Source: Myroides profundi
Lineage (GTDB): Bacteria > Bacteroidota > Bacteroidia > Flavobacteriales > Flavobacteriaceae
Reading direction: 5' to 3'
NCBI RefSeq assembly: GCF_000833025.1
Contig: NZ_CP010817.1
Coordinates: forward strand, 1,984,001 to 2,048,000
DNA: 64,000 nucleotides
Shown: in pieces, positions 34,747-44,168 of the stretch
How positions within the stretch are numbered: position 1 is the stretch's first letter
How the letters are laid out: every line of letters starts with the position of its first letter
Program-made: the position numbers and the translations under genes
The notes under the pieces: model-generated
What the model was told of the DNA's origin: nothing
Seen by the model: the letters and a program-made list of their open reading frames with translations, nothing else
The model's database searches: none

Positions 34747-35721
34747 ATGAGTAAAGGACCAATTAGTCAGTTTATTGAGCATAACTATAGACACTTTAAC
34801 GCTGCTGCGTTAGTGGATGCTGCAAAAGGATATGAAGCACACTTAGACGCTGGAGGAAAAATGTTAATTTCTATGGGTGGTGCGATGAGTACTGCTGAGT
34901 TAGGAATTTCTTTAGCAGAGATGATTCGTCAAGATAAAGTACAAATCATTTCTTGTACAGGAGCTAACTTAGAAGAGGACGTGATGAACTTGGTTGCTCA
35001 CTCTCACTACAAAAGAGTACCAAATTATAGAGATTTGACTCCAGAGCAAGAGAGAGAGTTATTAGATAACCACTATAACCGTGTAACTGACACTTGTATT
35101 CCAGAAGAGGAAGCATTCCGTCGTTTACAAAAACACTTAGAAGACGTATGGCATGCAGCTGAAGCTGAAGGAAAACGTTATTTCCCACACGAATTCTTAT
35201 ACCAAATCGTTAACTCAGGTGTATTAGAGCAATACTACGAAATCGATCCTAAAGATTCTTGGATTGTTGCTGCAGCAGAGAAGAATATTCCAATCGTATG
35301 TCCAGGATGGGAAGATTCAACTTGTGGTAATATCTTTACTTCAAACGTAATCAAAGGAAAATTAAATGTACACACTGTAAAAACAGGTATCGAGTACATG
35401 ATCTACTTAACAGAGTGGTATAGAGCTAACTCAGGAGGACACGGAGTAGGATTCTTCCAAATCGGAGGAGGTATCTCTGGAGATTTCCCTATCTGTGTGG
35501 TTCCAATGATGTACCAAGACTTAGAGTGGGAAGATGTACCTTTCTGGTCATACTTCTGCCAAATCTCTGATTCTACTACATCTTACGGATCATATTCAGG
35601 AGCAGTTCCTAACGAAAAAATTACATGGGGTAAATTAGATATCGACACACCTAAGTTCATTGTTGAGTCAGATGCTACGATTGTTGCTCCATTAATTTTT
35701 GCATATATTCTTGGTAATTAA
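34747..35721 (+). CDS. Deoxyhypusine synthase-like enzyme (polyamine aminobutyl/propyl transferase)
   Basis: This 324-residue protein clearly resembles deoxyhypusine synthase: MLISMGGAMSTAELG near residue 40, IISCTGANLEEDV (NAD-binding), VNSGVLEQYYEIDPKDSW, CPGWEDSTCGNIF, and the active-site lysine Lys296 in ITWGKLDI. Bacteria lack the eIF5A substrate in the eukaryotic sense, and bacterial homologues include homospermidine synthases and other polyamine-making enzymes. Its position directly after arginine decarboxylase supports a role in polyamine synthesis from agmatine or putrescine. The exact product cannot be decided here. Confidence 0.88.
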   Translation: MSKGPISQFIEHNYRHFNAAALVDAAKGYEAHLDAGGKMLISMGGAMSTAELGISLAEMIRQDKVQIISCTGANLEEDVMNLVAHSHYKRVPNYRDLTPEQERELLDNHYNRVTDTCIPEEEAFRRLQKHLEDVWHAAEAEGKRYFPHEFLYQIVNSGVLEQYYEIDPKDSWIVAAAEKNIPIVCPGWEDSTCGNIFTSNVIKGKLNVHTVKTGIEYMIYLTEWYRANSGGHGVGFFQIGGGISGDFPICVVPMMYQDLEWEDVPFWSYFCQISDSTTSYGSYSGAVPNEKITWGKLDIDTPKFIVESDATIVAPLIFAYILGN

Positions 35722-35815
35722 TTTTTAATTTTTCACAGTAAATAAATGTGATATTTTATTTGTAGTTTACAATTTAGCTATTACATTTGAAACTGAAATA
35801 AAGCAAGAACAAAGA

Positions 35816-36112
35816 ATGAAAAGAGTAATTGTTGATTACGCAAAGTTAACGAACGAAATTTTGACATTATTGGTTGAAAAATTTCCTGACGGGTATGATG
35901 ATGCAGACATTATACGTTTTAAAAACGTAAAGAACGAAACTGTAGAAGCAGTGGAAGTTAGAACTGAGGATACTATATACCTGGTAAAAGTAAGTACTAA
36001 GTTAGCAGATAGAATTGAAAACTTCGATGAGGATGAAGAGGATTTCGTAGAAGCTCCAGAAGATTCATTAGATGCACTAAAAGACTTAGAAATTGCTGAC
36101 GATGAAGATTAA
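35816..36112 (+). CDS. Small acidic hypothetical protein
   Basis: This 98-residue protein has the N-terminal part MKRVIVDYAKLTNEILTLLVEKF and a strongly acidic C terminus (NFDEDEEDFVEAPEDSLDALKDLEIADDED-type run). I recognise a conserved flavobacterial hypothetical protein without known function. The acidic tail resembles small proteins that bind basic partners. It starts 94 bases after the DHS-like gene and has its own terminator downstream, so it may be cotranscribed with the polyamine genes. Confidence 0.75.
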   Translation: MKRVIVDYAKLTNEILTLLVEKFPDGYDDADIIRFKNVKNETVEAVEVRTEDTIYLVKVSTKLADRIENFDEDEEDFVEAPEDSLDALKDLEIADDED

Positions 36113-36131
36113 CAAAATAATCTAAATATAG

Positions 36132-36160
36132 AAAAGCCACTCCTAGCGAGTGGCTTTTTT
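36132..36160 (+). terminator. Intrinsic terminator
   Basis: AAAAGCCACTC (36132-36142), loop ctagc, GAGTGGCTTTT (36148-36158) followed by more T. Strong GC core; ends the polyamine/acidic-protein region. Confidence 0.9.
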
Positions 36161-36346
36161 ATTGTAGCATATCGACTTTTCAATCTAGCTTAATAAACAT
36201 AAAAAATAGATGATCTAAAAGGTGTTTTTGTTTATGATTATCTAAAGCTTTCTATTCTTATAACTTTTATTATTCTAGATATACTGTATTTGGCTTTTAA
36301 TTTTATGTAAACTTCCTTAAAGACTATGAACTTCTATAATTTTCAA

Positions 36347-36354
36347 TATATTTG
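36347..36354 (+). promoter_or_regulatory. Putative -7 box of the ychF promoter
   Basis: TATATTTG fits TAnnTTTG and lies 34 bases before the ychF ATG. The -33 element is not obvious. Confidence 0.5.
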
Positions 36355-36388
36355 CAAACGATTAAAAATTCACAATATATTTTAAAAT

Positions 36389-37483
36389 ATGAAAGCAGGT
36401 ATAGTAGGATTGCCAAATGTAGGTAAATCAACATTATTCAATTGTTTATCTAATGCAAAGGCGCAGAGTGCTAACTTCCCATTTTGTACAATAGAACCGA
36501 ATATTGGGGTTGTGAATGTACCAGATCCAAGATTGTCTAAATTAGAAGAGTTAGTAGTACCAGAGCGTGTATTACCTGCTACTGTTGAGATTGTAGATAT
36601 TGCTGGGTTAGTAAAAGGAGCAAGTAAAGGAGAAGGTTTAGGAAACCAATTCTTAGGAAATATTAGAGAGTGTAATGCTATTATTCACGTTTTACGTTGT
36701 TTTGACAATGATAATATCATTCACGTAGATGGGAATGTAAATCCTATCAGAGATAAAGAAACTATCGATATCGAATTACAGTTAAAAGATCTTGAAACTG
36801 TAGAAAAGAGATTAGAGAAAGTAAAAAAAGCTGCTAAGACTGGAAATAAAGAAGCTCAAGTAGAAGCTGATTTATTAGAAAGAATTAGAGTAACGCTATT
36901 AGAGGGTAAATCTGCTCGTGTAGTAGAGCCTAAAAATGCAGATGAGGAAGAGTTATTAGAAGACTTCCAATTAATCACTACAAAACCTGTATTATACGTA
37001 TGTAACGTAGATGAGGGAGCTGCTGTATCAGGAAATGATTATGTAGTTAAAGTAAAAGAGCTAGTAAAAGACGAAAACGCAGAAGTAATCGTATTAGCTG
37101 TAGGAACTGAGGCTGACATTATGGAACTAGAGACTTTCGAAGAAAGACAAATGTTCTTAGAAGACTTAGGATTAGACGAGCCAGGTGTGTCTAAATTAAT
37201 TCGTTCAGCTTATAAATTATTAAACTTACAAACGTACTTCACAGCTGGAGTAAAAGAAGTAAGAGCTTGGACTATTAAAGTTGGAGATACTGCTCCTAAA
37301 GCAGCTGGAGTAATTCACAGTGACTTCGAAAAAGGATTTATCCGTGCAGAAGTAATAGGATATGATGATTATGTAACTTTTGGTTCTGAAGCTAAAGTAA
37401 AAGAAGCTGGAAAGCTAAGAGTAGAAGGGAAAGAATATATCGTAAAAGATGGAGATGTAATGCACTTCCGTTTTAACGTGTAA
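36389..37483 (+). CDS. ychF: Redox-regulated ATPase YchF
   Basis: This 364-residue TRAFAC P-loop NTPase of the Obg family prefers ATP. Walker A GLPNVGKS is at residues 7-14, switch II DIAGLVKGASKGEGLG near 68-83, and NVDE replaces the GTP-specific NKxD motif, as expected for YchF. A coiled-coil insertion (about residues 130-190) and a C-terminal TGS-like domain (TFTAGVKEVRAW... DYVTFGSEAKVKEAGK) are present. Family members bind ribosomes and respond to oxidative stress. It is monocistronic, with a strong terminator. Confidence 0.96.
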   Translation: MKAGIVGLPNVGKSTLFNCLSNAKAQSANFPFCTIEPNIGVVNVPDPRLSKLEELVVPERVLPATVEIVDIAGLVKGASKGEGLGNQFLGNIRECNAIIHVLRCFDNDNIIHVDGNVNPIRDKETIDIELQLKDLETVEKRLEKVKKAAKTGNKEAQVEADLLERIRVTLLEGKSARVVEPKNADEEELLEDFQLITTKPVLYVCNVDEGAAVSGNDYVVKVKELVKDENAEVIVLAVGTEADIMELETFEERQMFLEDLGLDEPGVSKLIRSAYKLLNLQTYFTAGVKEVRAWTIKVGDTAPKAAGVIHSDFEKGFIRAEVIGYDDYVTFGSEAKVKEAGKLRVEGKEYIVKDGDVMHFRFNV

Positions 37484-37502
37484 TCTATCAAATAGAAAAG
37501 AC

Positions 37503-37535
37503 AAAAGAGAAGCTAATTAGCTTCTCTTTTTTTTT
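37503..37535 (+). terminator. Intrinsic terminator after ychF
   Basis: AAAAGAGAAGCTAA (37503-37516) joined directly to TTAGCTTCTCTTTT (37517-37530), a 28-bp palindrome, then TTTTT. Effective loop is the central taatta. Confidence 0.88.
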
Positions 37536-37712
37536 GCTAATATTTTTAGTAAAAGTAAATTAGGAATTGTTAAAATTTTATAGAATTTTGTAGTAGTGAT
37601 TAGGCAATTTGTCTTATTATTATATTTGACTTTAAAATCAATGGTTTAGGGGTTAAATAATCTTTAAGTTTAAAAATATTAGTATCTTAATTCTTTTAAT
37701 TATAGTCTGACT

Positions 37713-38633
37713 ATGCAGAATAGTGGTTTTAAAAAAATAATCTTATTATTTAAGCAATCTGTGTTTGATTTCTTAGATGACAATGCAATGAAGTTTAGCG
37801 CAGCATTGTCCTATTATACCATTTTTGCTTTACCTCCCTTAATGTTATTAATTATATCTGCAAGTGGATTTATTTTTGAGGAACAAGAAGTAGCTAATTT
37901 CTTCTACGATCAACTAAAAGATATGGTAGGGCCAAATACAACTACTGAGATACAAAACGCCATGAGCAATGTCCAGTTAAATAGAAAAAGTGGCTATATC
38001 ACTACTATTATTGGGGTAGGTATTTTACTATTTAGTGCTTCAGGGGTTTTTGCAGAGATACAGAGCTCTATAAACTATATTTGGGGCCTAGCAGCTAAAC
38101 CTGATAAAAGTATTGCTAGATTGGTTAAAAACAGGCTGCTTTCTTTCGCTATGATAGGTTCAGTAGGATTTGTCTTATTAGTGAGTCTAATGATTAATTC
38201 AATTGTGAGCCTTTTATATAGTTATTTAGGGAATTTCTTTGGAGAAGAAACACTTAGTTTAGTAAAATTACTTAACAATGCGGTGGTCTTTTTAATCATA
38301 ACTATTCTATTTGTTCTAATCTTCATGACTTTACCTAATGGTAAGTTGAGATGGAAAGATGCCTTTATAGGAGCAGGTTTTACAGCTGTATTATTTATGA
38401 TAGGGAAGTTCGGAATAGGTTGGTATTTAGGTAATACGGCTTCATCATCACTTTATGGAGCAGCTGGTTCTGTGACAGTTATGTTGATATGGGTATACTA
38501 TTCGGCGATGATCCTCTATTTTGGTGCTGAGTTTACAAAAAATTATGCTATCTTATATGGCAGAAAAATAGTACCAGGGCCTTATTCCATTGAGATAGAG
38601 AAGAATGTTATCAAAAAGTCATCAGAGGATTAA
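37713..38633 (+). CDS. YihY/UPF0761 family inner-membrane protein
   Basis: This 306-residue protein has about six membrane helices and the family pattern: MKFSAALSYYTIFALPPLMLLII at the N terminus, SASGVFAEIQSSINYIWGL near residue 108, then FMTLPNGKLRWKDAFIGAGFTAVLF and the late GSVTVMLIWVYYSAMILYFGAEFTK. The family was once called ribonuclease BN or virulence factor BrkB; neither nuclease nor virulence activity should be assumed. It is likely transcribed alone, upstream of the topoisomerase cluster. Confidence 0.9.
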   Translation: MQNSGFKKIILLFKQSVFDFLDDNAMKFSAALSYYTIFALPPLMLLIISASGFIFEEQEVANFFYDQLKDMVGPNTTTEIQNAMSNVQLNRKSGYITTIIGVGILLFSASGVFAEIQSSINYIWGLAAKPDKSIARLVKNRLLSFAMIGSVGFVLLVSLMINSIVSLLYSYLGNFFGEETLSLVKLLNNAVVFLIITILFVLIFMTLPNGKLRWKDAFIGAGFTAVLFMIGKFGIGWYLGNTASSSLYGAAGSVTVMLIWVYYSAMILYFGAEFTKNYAILYGRKIVPGPYSIEIEKNVIKKSSED

Positions 38634-38709
38634 ATCCTAAAAAACTGTTATTTCACAATTTTTATTTTAAGCTAATTAGTAGTAAATTAGCGCAAATTCC
38701 TACGTTTTT

Positions 38710-40560
38710 ATGCAAGATCAAAATCAATATACCGAAGATAATATTCGTTCGTTAGACTGGAAGGAACATATTCGTATGCGTCCTGGTATGTATATCGGAA
38801 AATTAGGAGATGGTTCTTCTCCTGATGATGGTATCTACATTCTAATTAAAGAGGTTATAGACAACAGTATAGATGAATTCGTGATGGGGACAGGTAAGAC
38901 TATTGAGGTTACACTCAAAGATAAGCTTGTCACTGTACGTGATTACGGACGTGGTATTCCCTTAGGTAAAGTAGTAGACGTAGTGTCTAAAATGAACACT
39001 GGGGGTAAATACGATTCTAAGGCATTCAAGAAATCAGTAGGTCTAAACGGGGTGGGTACTAAAGCTGTAAATGCTTTATCTAACTACTTCCGCGTAGAGT
39101 CTGTACGTGATGGACAACTAAAAGGAGCTGAATTCTCTGCTGGAGATTTAGTAACAGAAGAAGAATTAGTAGAAACTACTAGACGTAAAGGAACTAAAGT
39201 TTCTTTCGTAGCTGATGAGGCAATCTTCAAAAACTATAAATACCGTAAGGAGTATATAGAGCGTATGCTAAAGAATTACTGTTATCTTAATAAAGGATTG
39301 ACAGTAATGTTTAATGGAGAAAAGTTCTTTTCTGAAAATGGGCTTAAGGATCTTCTTTTAGAGAATATTACAGAAGAAGATCAAGTGTATCCGATCATTC
39401 ACTTATCAGGTGATGATATCGAGGTAGCATTAACGCATAGTAAAAGTCAATATTCTGAGGAATATTACTCTTTTGTAAACGGGCAGAACACTACTCAAGG
39501 AGGAACTCACTTAGCTGCATTTAGAGAAGCTTTAGTAAGAACACTTAAAGAGTTCTATAATAAAAACTTCGATGCTTCAGATATTAGAAAGTCTATCGTA
39601 GCAGCTGTAGCTGTAAAAGTAGAAGAGCCTGTATTTGAATCTCAAACTAAGACAAAATTAGGATCTACTGATATGGGACCAGATCTGCCTACGGTACGTA
39701 CTTTTGTCAATGATTTTGTGAAGACACAGTTAGATAACTATTTACACAAGAATCCTGATATCGCTGATGCGCTATTAAAGAAGATATTACAAGCAGAAAA
39801 AGAACGCAAAGAGTTATCTGGAATTAGAAAGATAGCTAAAGAGCGTGCTAAAAAAGCTAGTTTACACAATAGAAAACTAAGAGATTGTAGAGTTCACTTA
39901 ACAGATATAAAGAATCCGTTGTATTTAGACAGTACTTTGTTTATTACAGAGGGAGACTCTGCTTCTGGTTCTATTACCAAATCAAGAAATGTTAATACAC
40001 AGGCTGTATTTAGTTTAAGAGGAAAGCCTCTGAACTCTTATGGAATGACGAAGAAAATCGTATATGAAAATGAAGAGTTTAACTTACTACAGGCAGCATT
40101 AGATATAGAAGATGACTTTGAGAACTTAAGATATAACAATATCGTTATTGCTACTGATGCCGATGTGGATGGTATGCATATTCGATTGTTATTAATTACA
40201 TTCTTTTTACAGTTCTTCCCAGAATTAATTAAAGAAGGGCATTTATACATCTTACAGACACCTTTATTTAGGGTGAGAAATAAGAAAGAAACTATTTACT
40301 GTTATAGTGAAGAAGAACGCATAAACGCTATTGAGAAATTAAAACCTAAACCAGAGATCACTCGATTCAAAGGGTTAGGAGAGATTTCTCCTGATGAATT
40401 CCAGTATTTTATAGGGGAAGATATACGATTAGATCCTGTAATGTTAGATAAGTCAATGTCTATCGATAAAATGTTAGAGTTCTATATGGGTAAGAATACT
40501 CCAGATAGACAAGAATTTATCATAGATAATCTTAAAGTAGAACTTGATGTTGTAGAATAA
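38710..40560 (+). CDS. parE: DNA topoisomerase IV subunit B
   Basis: This 616-residue ATPase subunit of a type IIA topoisomerase unlinks daughter chromosomes. The GHKL ATPase domain has IDNSIDEF (N box), DYGRGIP and [14 protein letters not shown] (ATP lid). The TOPRIM domain has [10 protein letters not shown] near residue 416, [12 protein letters not shown] and a C-terminal PTGLG-like [13 protein letters not shown]. Assignment to ParE rather than GyrB rests on its pairing with a ParC-like gene 4 bases downstream and on its length; GyrB is normally encoded elsewhere. Confidence 0.93.
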   Translation: MQDQNQYTEDNIRSLDWKEHIRMRPGMYIGKLGDGSSPDDGIYILIKEVIDNSIDEFVMGTGKTIEVTLKDKLVTVRDYGRGIPLGKVVDVVSKMNTGGKYDSKAFKKSVGLNGVGTKAVNALSNYFRVESVRDGQLKGAEFSAGDLVTEEELVETTRRKGTKVSFVADEAIFKNYKYRKEYIERMLKNYCYLNKGLTVMFNGEKFFSENGLKDLLLENITEEDQVYPIIHLSGDDIEVALTHSKSQYSEEYYSFVNGQNTTQGGTHLAAFREALVRTLKEFYNKNFDASDIRKSIVAAVAVKVEEPVFESQTKTKLGSTDMGPDLPTVRTFVNDFVKTQLDNYLHKNPDIADALLKKILQAEKERKELSGIRKIAKERAKKASLHNRKLRDCRVHLTDIKNPLYLDSTLFITEGDSASGSITKSRNVNTQAVFSLRGKPLNSYGMTKKIVYENEEFNLLQAALDIEDDFENLRYNNIVIATDADVDGMHIRLLLITFFLQFFPELIKEGHLYILQTPLFRVRNKKETIYCYSEEERINAIEKLKPKPEITRFKGLGEISPDEFQYFIGEDIRLDPVMLDKSMSIDKMLEFYMGKNTPDRQEFIIDNLKVELDVVE

Positions 40561-40564
40561 TATT

Positions 40565-43207
40565 ATGAGCCAAGAAGAGAATTTAGATCAAGAGTTAAAC
40601 AATATAAATAATGAGCATCCAATAGAAGATTTTTCTGATGTTCAAGAAGAAGTAACGGAGACTATTACTAAGGTGACAGGTATGTACAAGGATTGGTTCC
40701 TTGACTATGCTTCTTATGTTATCTTAGAGCGTGCTGTACCTGCTATAGAGGATGGTTTTAAACCTGTTCAGAGACGTATTATGCACTCTATGAAAGAGTT
40801 GGATGATGGTCGTTATAACAAGGTGGCTAATATTGTAGGGCATACTATGCAGTATCACCCTCATGGAGACGCGAGTATTGGTGATGCCTTGGTTCAAATA
40901 GGACAGAAGGATCTTCTTATTGATATGCAGGGGAACTGGGGTAATATCCTAACTGGGGATGGTGCGGCAGCTTCTCGTTATATCGAGGCTCGTCTAAGTA
41001 AATTTGCTTTAGAGGTATTATATTCTCCTAAAATAACAAACTGGCAGGCATCTTATGATGGTAGAAAGAATGAACCTATCAATCTACCTGTTAAATTCCC
41101 TTTATTATTGGCTCAAGGAGGTGAAGGTATTGCAGTAGGTCTATCTACCAAGATACTTCCACATAACTTTAATGAGTTAATTGATGCATCTATTAAAATC
41201 TTAAAAGGAAAACCTTTTACTATTTACCCAGACTTCCCAACAGAAGGGATAGCAGATGTGTCTAATTATAATGATGGGGCTCGTGGAGGGCGTGTTCGTG
41301 TACGTGCTAAAATTGCACCGCTAGATAAAAATACTTTAATTATCACAGAGATTCCTTTCTCTACTACTACTACCAGCTTAATAGATAGTATATTAAAAGC
41401 AAATGAGAAGGGTAAAATTAAGATTAAGAAAATAGAAGATAATACTGCGGCTCAAGTTGAAATATTAATTCACTTACCTGCAGGAACTTCTCCAGATAAA
41501 ACAATAGATGCATTATATGCTTTTACAGCATGTGAGACATCTATAGCACCATTAGGTTGTGTTATCCAAAATAATAAGCCTCTATTTACAGGAGTATCAG
41601 AGATGCTTAAGAATTCTACTCATCAGACAGTAGAGCTATTGAGAAGAGAATTAGAAATAGAGCTTAATGAATTAGAAGAGAAGTGGCACTTCCTTTCTCT
41701 TGAAAGAATCTTTATAGAGAATCGTATTTACCGTGCGATAGAAGAAGAAGAAACTTGGGAAGGAGTATTAACAGCTATTGATGAAGGATTAAAGCCTTTT
41801 GTTGTTAACCTTAAGCGTGCTATCACTCAAGAAGATATCATTAGGTTAACAGAGATACGTATTAAGCGTATTTCTCGTTTTGATATTGATAAAGCAAATC
41901 AAAATATCGAAGCTCTTGAAGGTGAAATAGAAGCTGTAAAATACAATTTAGAACACTTAATAGATTTCGCTATAAAATACTTTACTACTCTTAAAGAGAA
42001 ATATGGTAAAGGTAAAGAGCGTCTTACGGAATTAAGAAGCTTTGATACCATTGAGGCAACTAAGGTAGTTCTAAGAAATACTAAACTTTATGTCAATAGA
42101 GAAGAAGGTTTCTTTGGTACAGGACTTAGAAAAGATGAGTATGTATGTGACTGTTCTGATATAGATGACGTTATCGTCTTCTTACGCGATGGTTCTATGA
42201 TGGTATCTCGAGTAGACGAAAAGAAATTCGTCGGAAAGGATATTATTCATATTGCTGTATGGGATAAGAATGATAAGCGTACTATCTATAATTTGATATA
42301 TAGAGATGGTAAATCAGGTTCTTCATATATTAAACGTTTTAATGTTACAGGAGTAACTCGTGACAAGATATATCCTCTAACTCAGGATAAACCAGGATCA
42401 CAAATCTTATACTTCTCAGCAAATCCAAATGGTGAGGCAGAAGTAGTAACTATCTTATTGAGACAGTTGAGTAATGTTAAGAAACTGAAGTTTGATTTAG
42501 ACTTTGCTGAGTTACTGATAAAAGGTAGAGTTGCTAAAGGTAATGTAGTTACTAAATACGCAATCAAAAAGATAGAATTAAAAGAGAAAGGTATTTCTAC
42601 ATTACGTCCTCGCAAAATATGGTTTGATGAAACTGTTAAACGACTAAATGTAGATGGTAGAGGAGAGTTATTAGGAGAGTTTAAACCAGAAGATCGTTTA
42701 TTGATTGTAAGTCAAAGTGGTAAGGTTAAGACTATTATTCCTGAATTAACAACTCACTTTGAGGAAGATATGATCGTTCTTGAAAAATGGAAAGCGAATA
42801 AGCCTATTTCTGCATTGTACTTCGATGGAGAGAAAGCTCGTTACTATTTAAAACGCTTTATTATTGAAAACGAAAATAGAGAAGAAGTGTTTATTACAGA
42901 ACATCCTAATTCAAGATTAGAAATTATATCTACTGATTTTAGACCTTTGTTTGAAATTGTGTTCCCAAAGATAAAAGGAGTTCAAAAAGAAAATTTAACT
43001 ATTGATGTAGAGCAGTTTATCTCTGTTAAAGGAATAAAAGCTTTAGGTAATCAAGTGTCTATAGATAAGATAAAACAAGTTAATATCTTAGAATCTTTAC
43101 CTTATGTAGAAGAAGAGGAAGAAGAGGAGGAGGAAGAAGAAATTATATTAGGAGAAGCTCCTAATATTGAAATAGACGATGACGGTCAGCAAACTCTATT
43201 GTTTTAA
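40565..43207 (+). CDS. parC: DNA topoisomerase IV subunit A
   Basis: This 880-residue DNA-cleaving subunit has an N-terminal acidic extension (about 40 residues), then a winged-helix/tower core with the catalytic Tyr139 in AAASRYIEARLS. The quinolone-contact region reads HPHGDASIGDAL, so the E. coli ParC S80 and E84 positions are Ala103 and Asp107. The C-terminal domain forms degenerate beta-propeller blades (GTGLRKDEYVCDCSD, KSGSSYIKRFNVTG). The C terminus has a run of about ten glutamates and ends DDDGQQTLLF. It is translationally close to parE. Confidence 0.93.
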   Translation: MSQEENLDQELNNINNEHPIEDFSDVQEEVTETITKVTGMYKDWFLDYASYVILERAVPAIEDGFKPVQRRIMHSMKELDDGRYNKVANIVGHTMQYHPHGDASIGDALVQIGQKDLLIDMQGNWGNILTGDGAAASRYIEARLSKFALEVLYSPKITNWQASYDGRKNEPINLPVKFPLLLAQGGEGIAVGLSTKILPHNFNELIDASIKILKGKPFTIYPDFPTEGIADVSNYNDGARGGRVRVRAKIAPLDKNTLIITEIPFSTTTTSLIDSILKANEKGKIKIKKIEDNTAAQVEILIHLPAGTSPDKTIDALYAFTACETSIAPLGCVIQNNKPLFTGVSEMLKNSTHQTVELLRRELEIELNELEEKWHFLSLERIFIENRIYRAIEEEETWEGVLTAIDEGLKPFVVNLKRAITQEDIIRLTEIRIKRISRFDIDKANQNIEALEGEIEAVKYNLEHLIDFAIKYFTTLKEKYGKGKERLTELRSFDTIEATKVVLRNTKLYVNREEGFFGTGLRKDEYVCDCSDIDDVIVFLRDGSMMVSRVDEKKFVGKDIIHIAVWDKNDKRTIYNLIYRDGKSGSSYIKRFNVTGVTRDKIYPLTQDKPGSQILYFSANPNGEAEVVTILLRQLSNVKKLKFDLDFAELLIKGRVAKGNVVTKYAIKKIELKEKGISTLRPRKIWFDETVKRLNVDGRGELLGEFKPEDRLLIVSQSGKVKTIIPELTTHFEEDMIVLEKWKANKPISALYFDGEKARYYLKRFIIENENREEVFITEHPNSRLEIISTDFRPLFEIVFPKIKGVQKENLTIDVEQFISVKGIKALGNQVSIDKIKQVNILESLPYVEEEEEEEEEEEIILGEAPNIEIDDDGQQTLLF

Positions 43208-43216
43208 ATTAATTAG

Positions 43217-44125
43217 ATGAAATATAGATACTTATTAACTGCATTGCTATTAACTAGTTCTTTGTTTGCACAAGAGTTAGATGATAAGCTATTTGATAGT
43301 AATCGTGGCATTAAAAGTTTAAAAGATAGATGGGATCTTAATCCAGATAGCAAAGGAAAAACCTTTGCTATCACTCCATATAAACCAATATACTTACTTC
43401 CTGCACGCTGGTCTAGTAGACCTAATGAGATGCCTACTAGTCTACATGATGCTAACAGTGCTACTGAACCTATTGATTATAATAGAACTGAAATTAGATT
43501 TCAGATTAGTTTTAAAACAAAGGTTGCAACAGGATTGCTATGGGGAAAAGGAGATATTTGGTTAGCCTTTACGCAAACTGCTAATTGGCAAGCGTATAAT
43601 GAATCAGAATCTAGACCATTTAGAGAATTAAATTATGAGCCAGAAGTGATCTTTAATTATCCTTTAGATTATTCTATTAATGATTTTAAATTTACGATGG
43701 CAGGAATTGGCTTCAACCATCAATCTAATGGAAAGAGTTTGCCATATTCTAGAAGTTGGAATAGAATAACGATGCATTTAGGAATGGAATATCACAATTG
43801 GACTTTCTTAGTTAGACCATGGTTTAGACTTCAAGAAGAAGCTAAGGCAGACGATAACCCAAGGATAGAAGATTATGTTGGTAGAGGGGAGACAATTATA
43901 GGATATCAAACTAAAAAGGGGCAGTTATTTACTTTATTACTTAGAAATAATTTAAGATTTAATAAAAGTCATAGAGGATATGCAGAGTTTACTTGGACAT
44001 ATCCTATAAAGAATAACTTAAAAGCTTTCCTTGTTGTAAATCATGGATATGGTGAAAGTATGATTGATTATAATTGGAAACAAACAAATATAGGAGTAGG
44101 GATATCATTAATGGAGTGGTTATAA
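43217..44125 (+). CDS. pldA: Outer membrane phospholipase A
   Basis: This 302-residue protein has a signal peptide ending in SSLFAQ. It aligns with OMPLA, a calcium-dependent lipase in the outer membrane: His168 and Ser170 in GFNHQSNGKS, and Asn182 exactly 12 residues later (SWNR), correspond to the H142, S144, N156 triad of E. coli PldA. The barrel strands are followed by a terminal segment GVGISLMEWL. It begins 9 bases after parC, so it is probably the third gene of that cluster, an unexpected neighbour for a topoisomerase. Confidence 0.92.
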   Translation: MKYRYLLTALLLTSSLFAQELDDKLFDSNRGIKSLKDRWDLNPDSKGKTFAITPYKPIYLLPARWSSRPNEMPTSLHDANSATEPIDYNRTEIRFQISFKTKVATGLLWGKGDIWLAFTQTANWQAYNESESRPFRELNYEPEVIFNYPLDYSINDFKFTMAGIGFNHQSNGKSLPYSRSWNRITMHLGMEYHNWTFLVRPWFRLQEEAKADDNPRIEDYVGRGETIIGYQTKKGQLFTLLLRNNLRFNKSHRGYAEFTWTYPIKNNLKAFLVVNHGYGESMIDYNWKQTNIGVGISLMEWL

Positions 44126-44130
44126 AACTA

Positions 44131-44168
44131 AAAAAGGAGGAAAACATAAACTGTTTTCCTCCTTTTTT
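44131..44168. terminator. Bidirectional terminator, 16-bp perfect stem
   Basis: AAAAAGGAGGAAAACA (44131-44146), loop taaac, TGTTTTCCTCCTTTTT (44152-44167). It separates pldA (plus) from the EamA transporter (minus). Confidence 0.9.
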
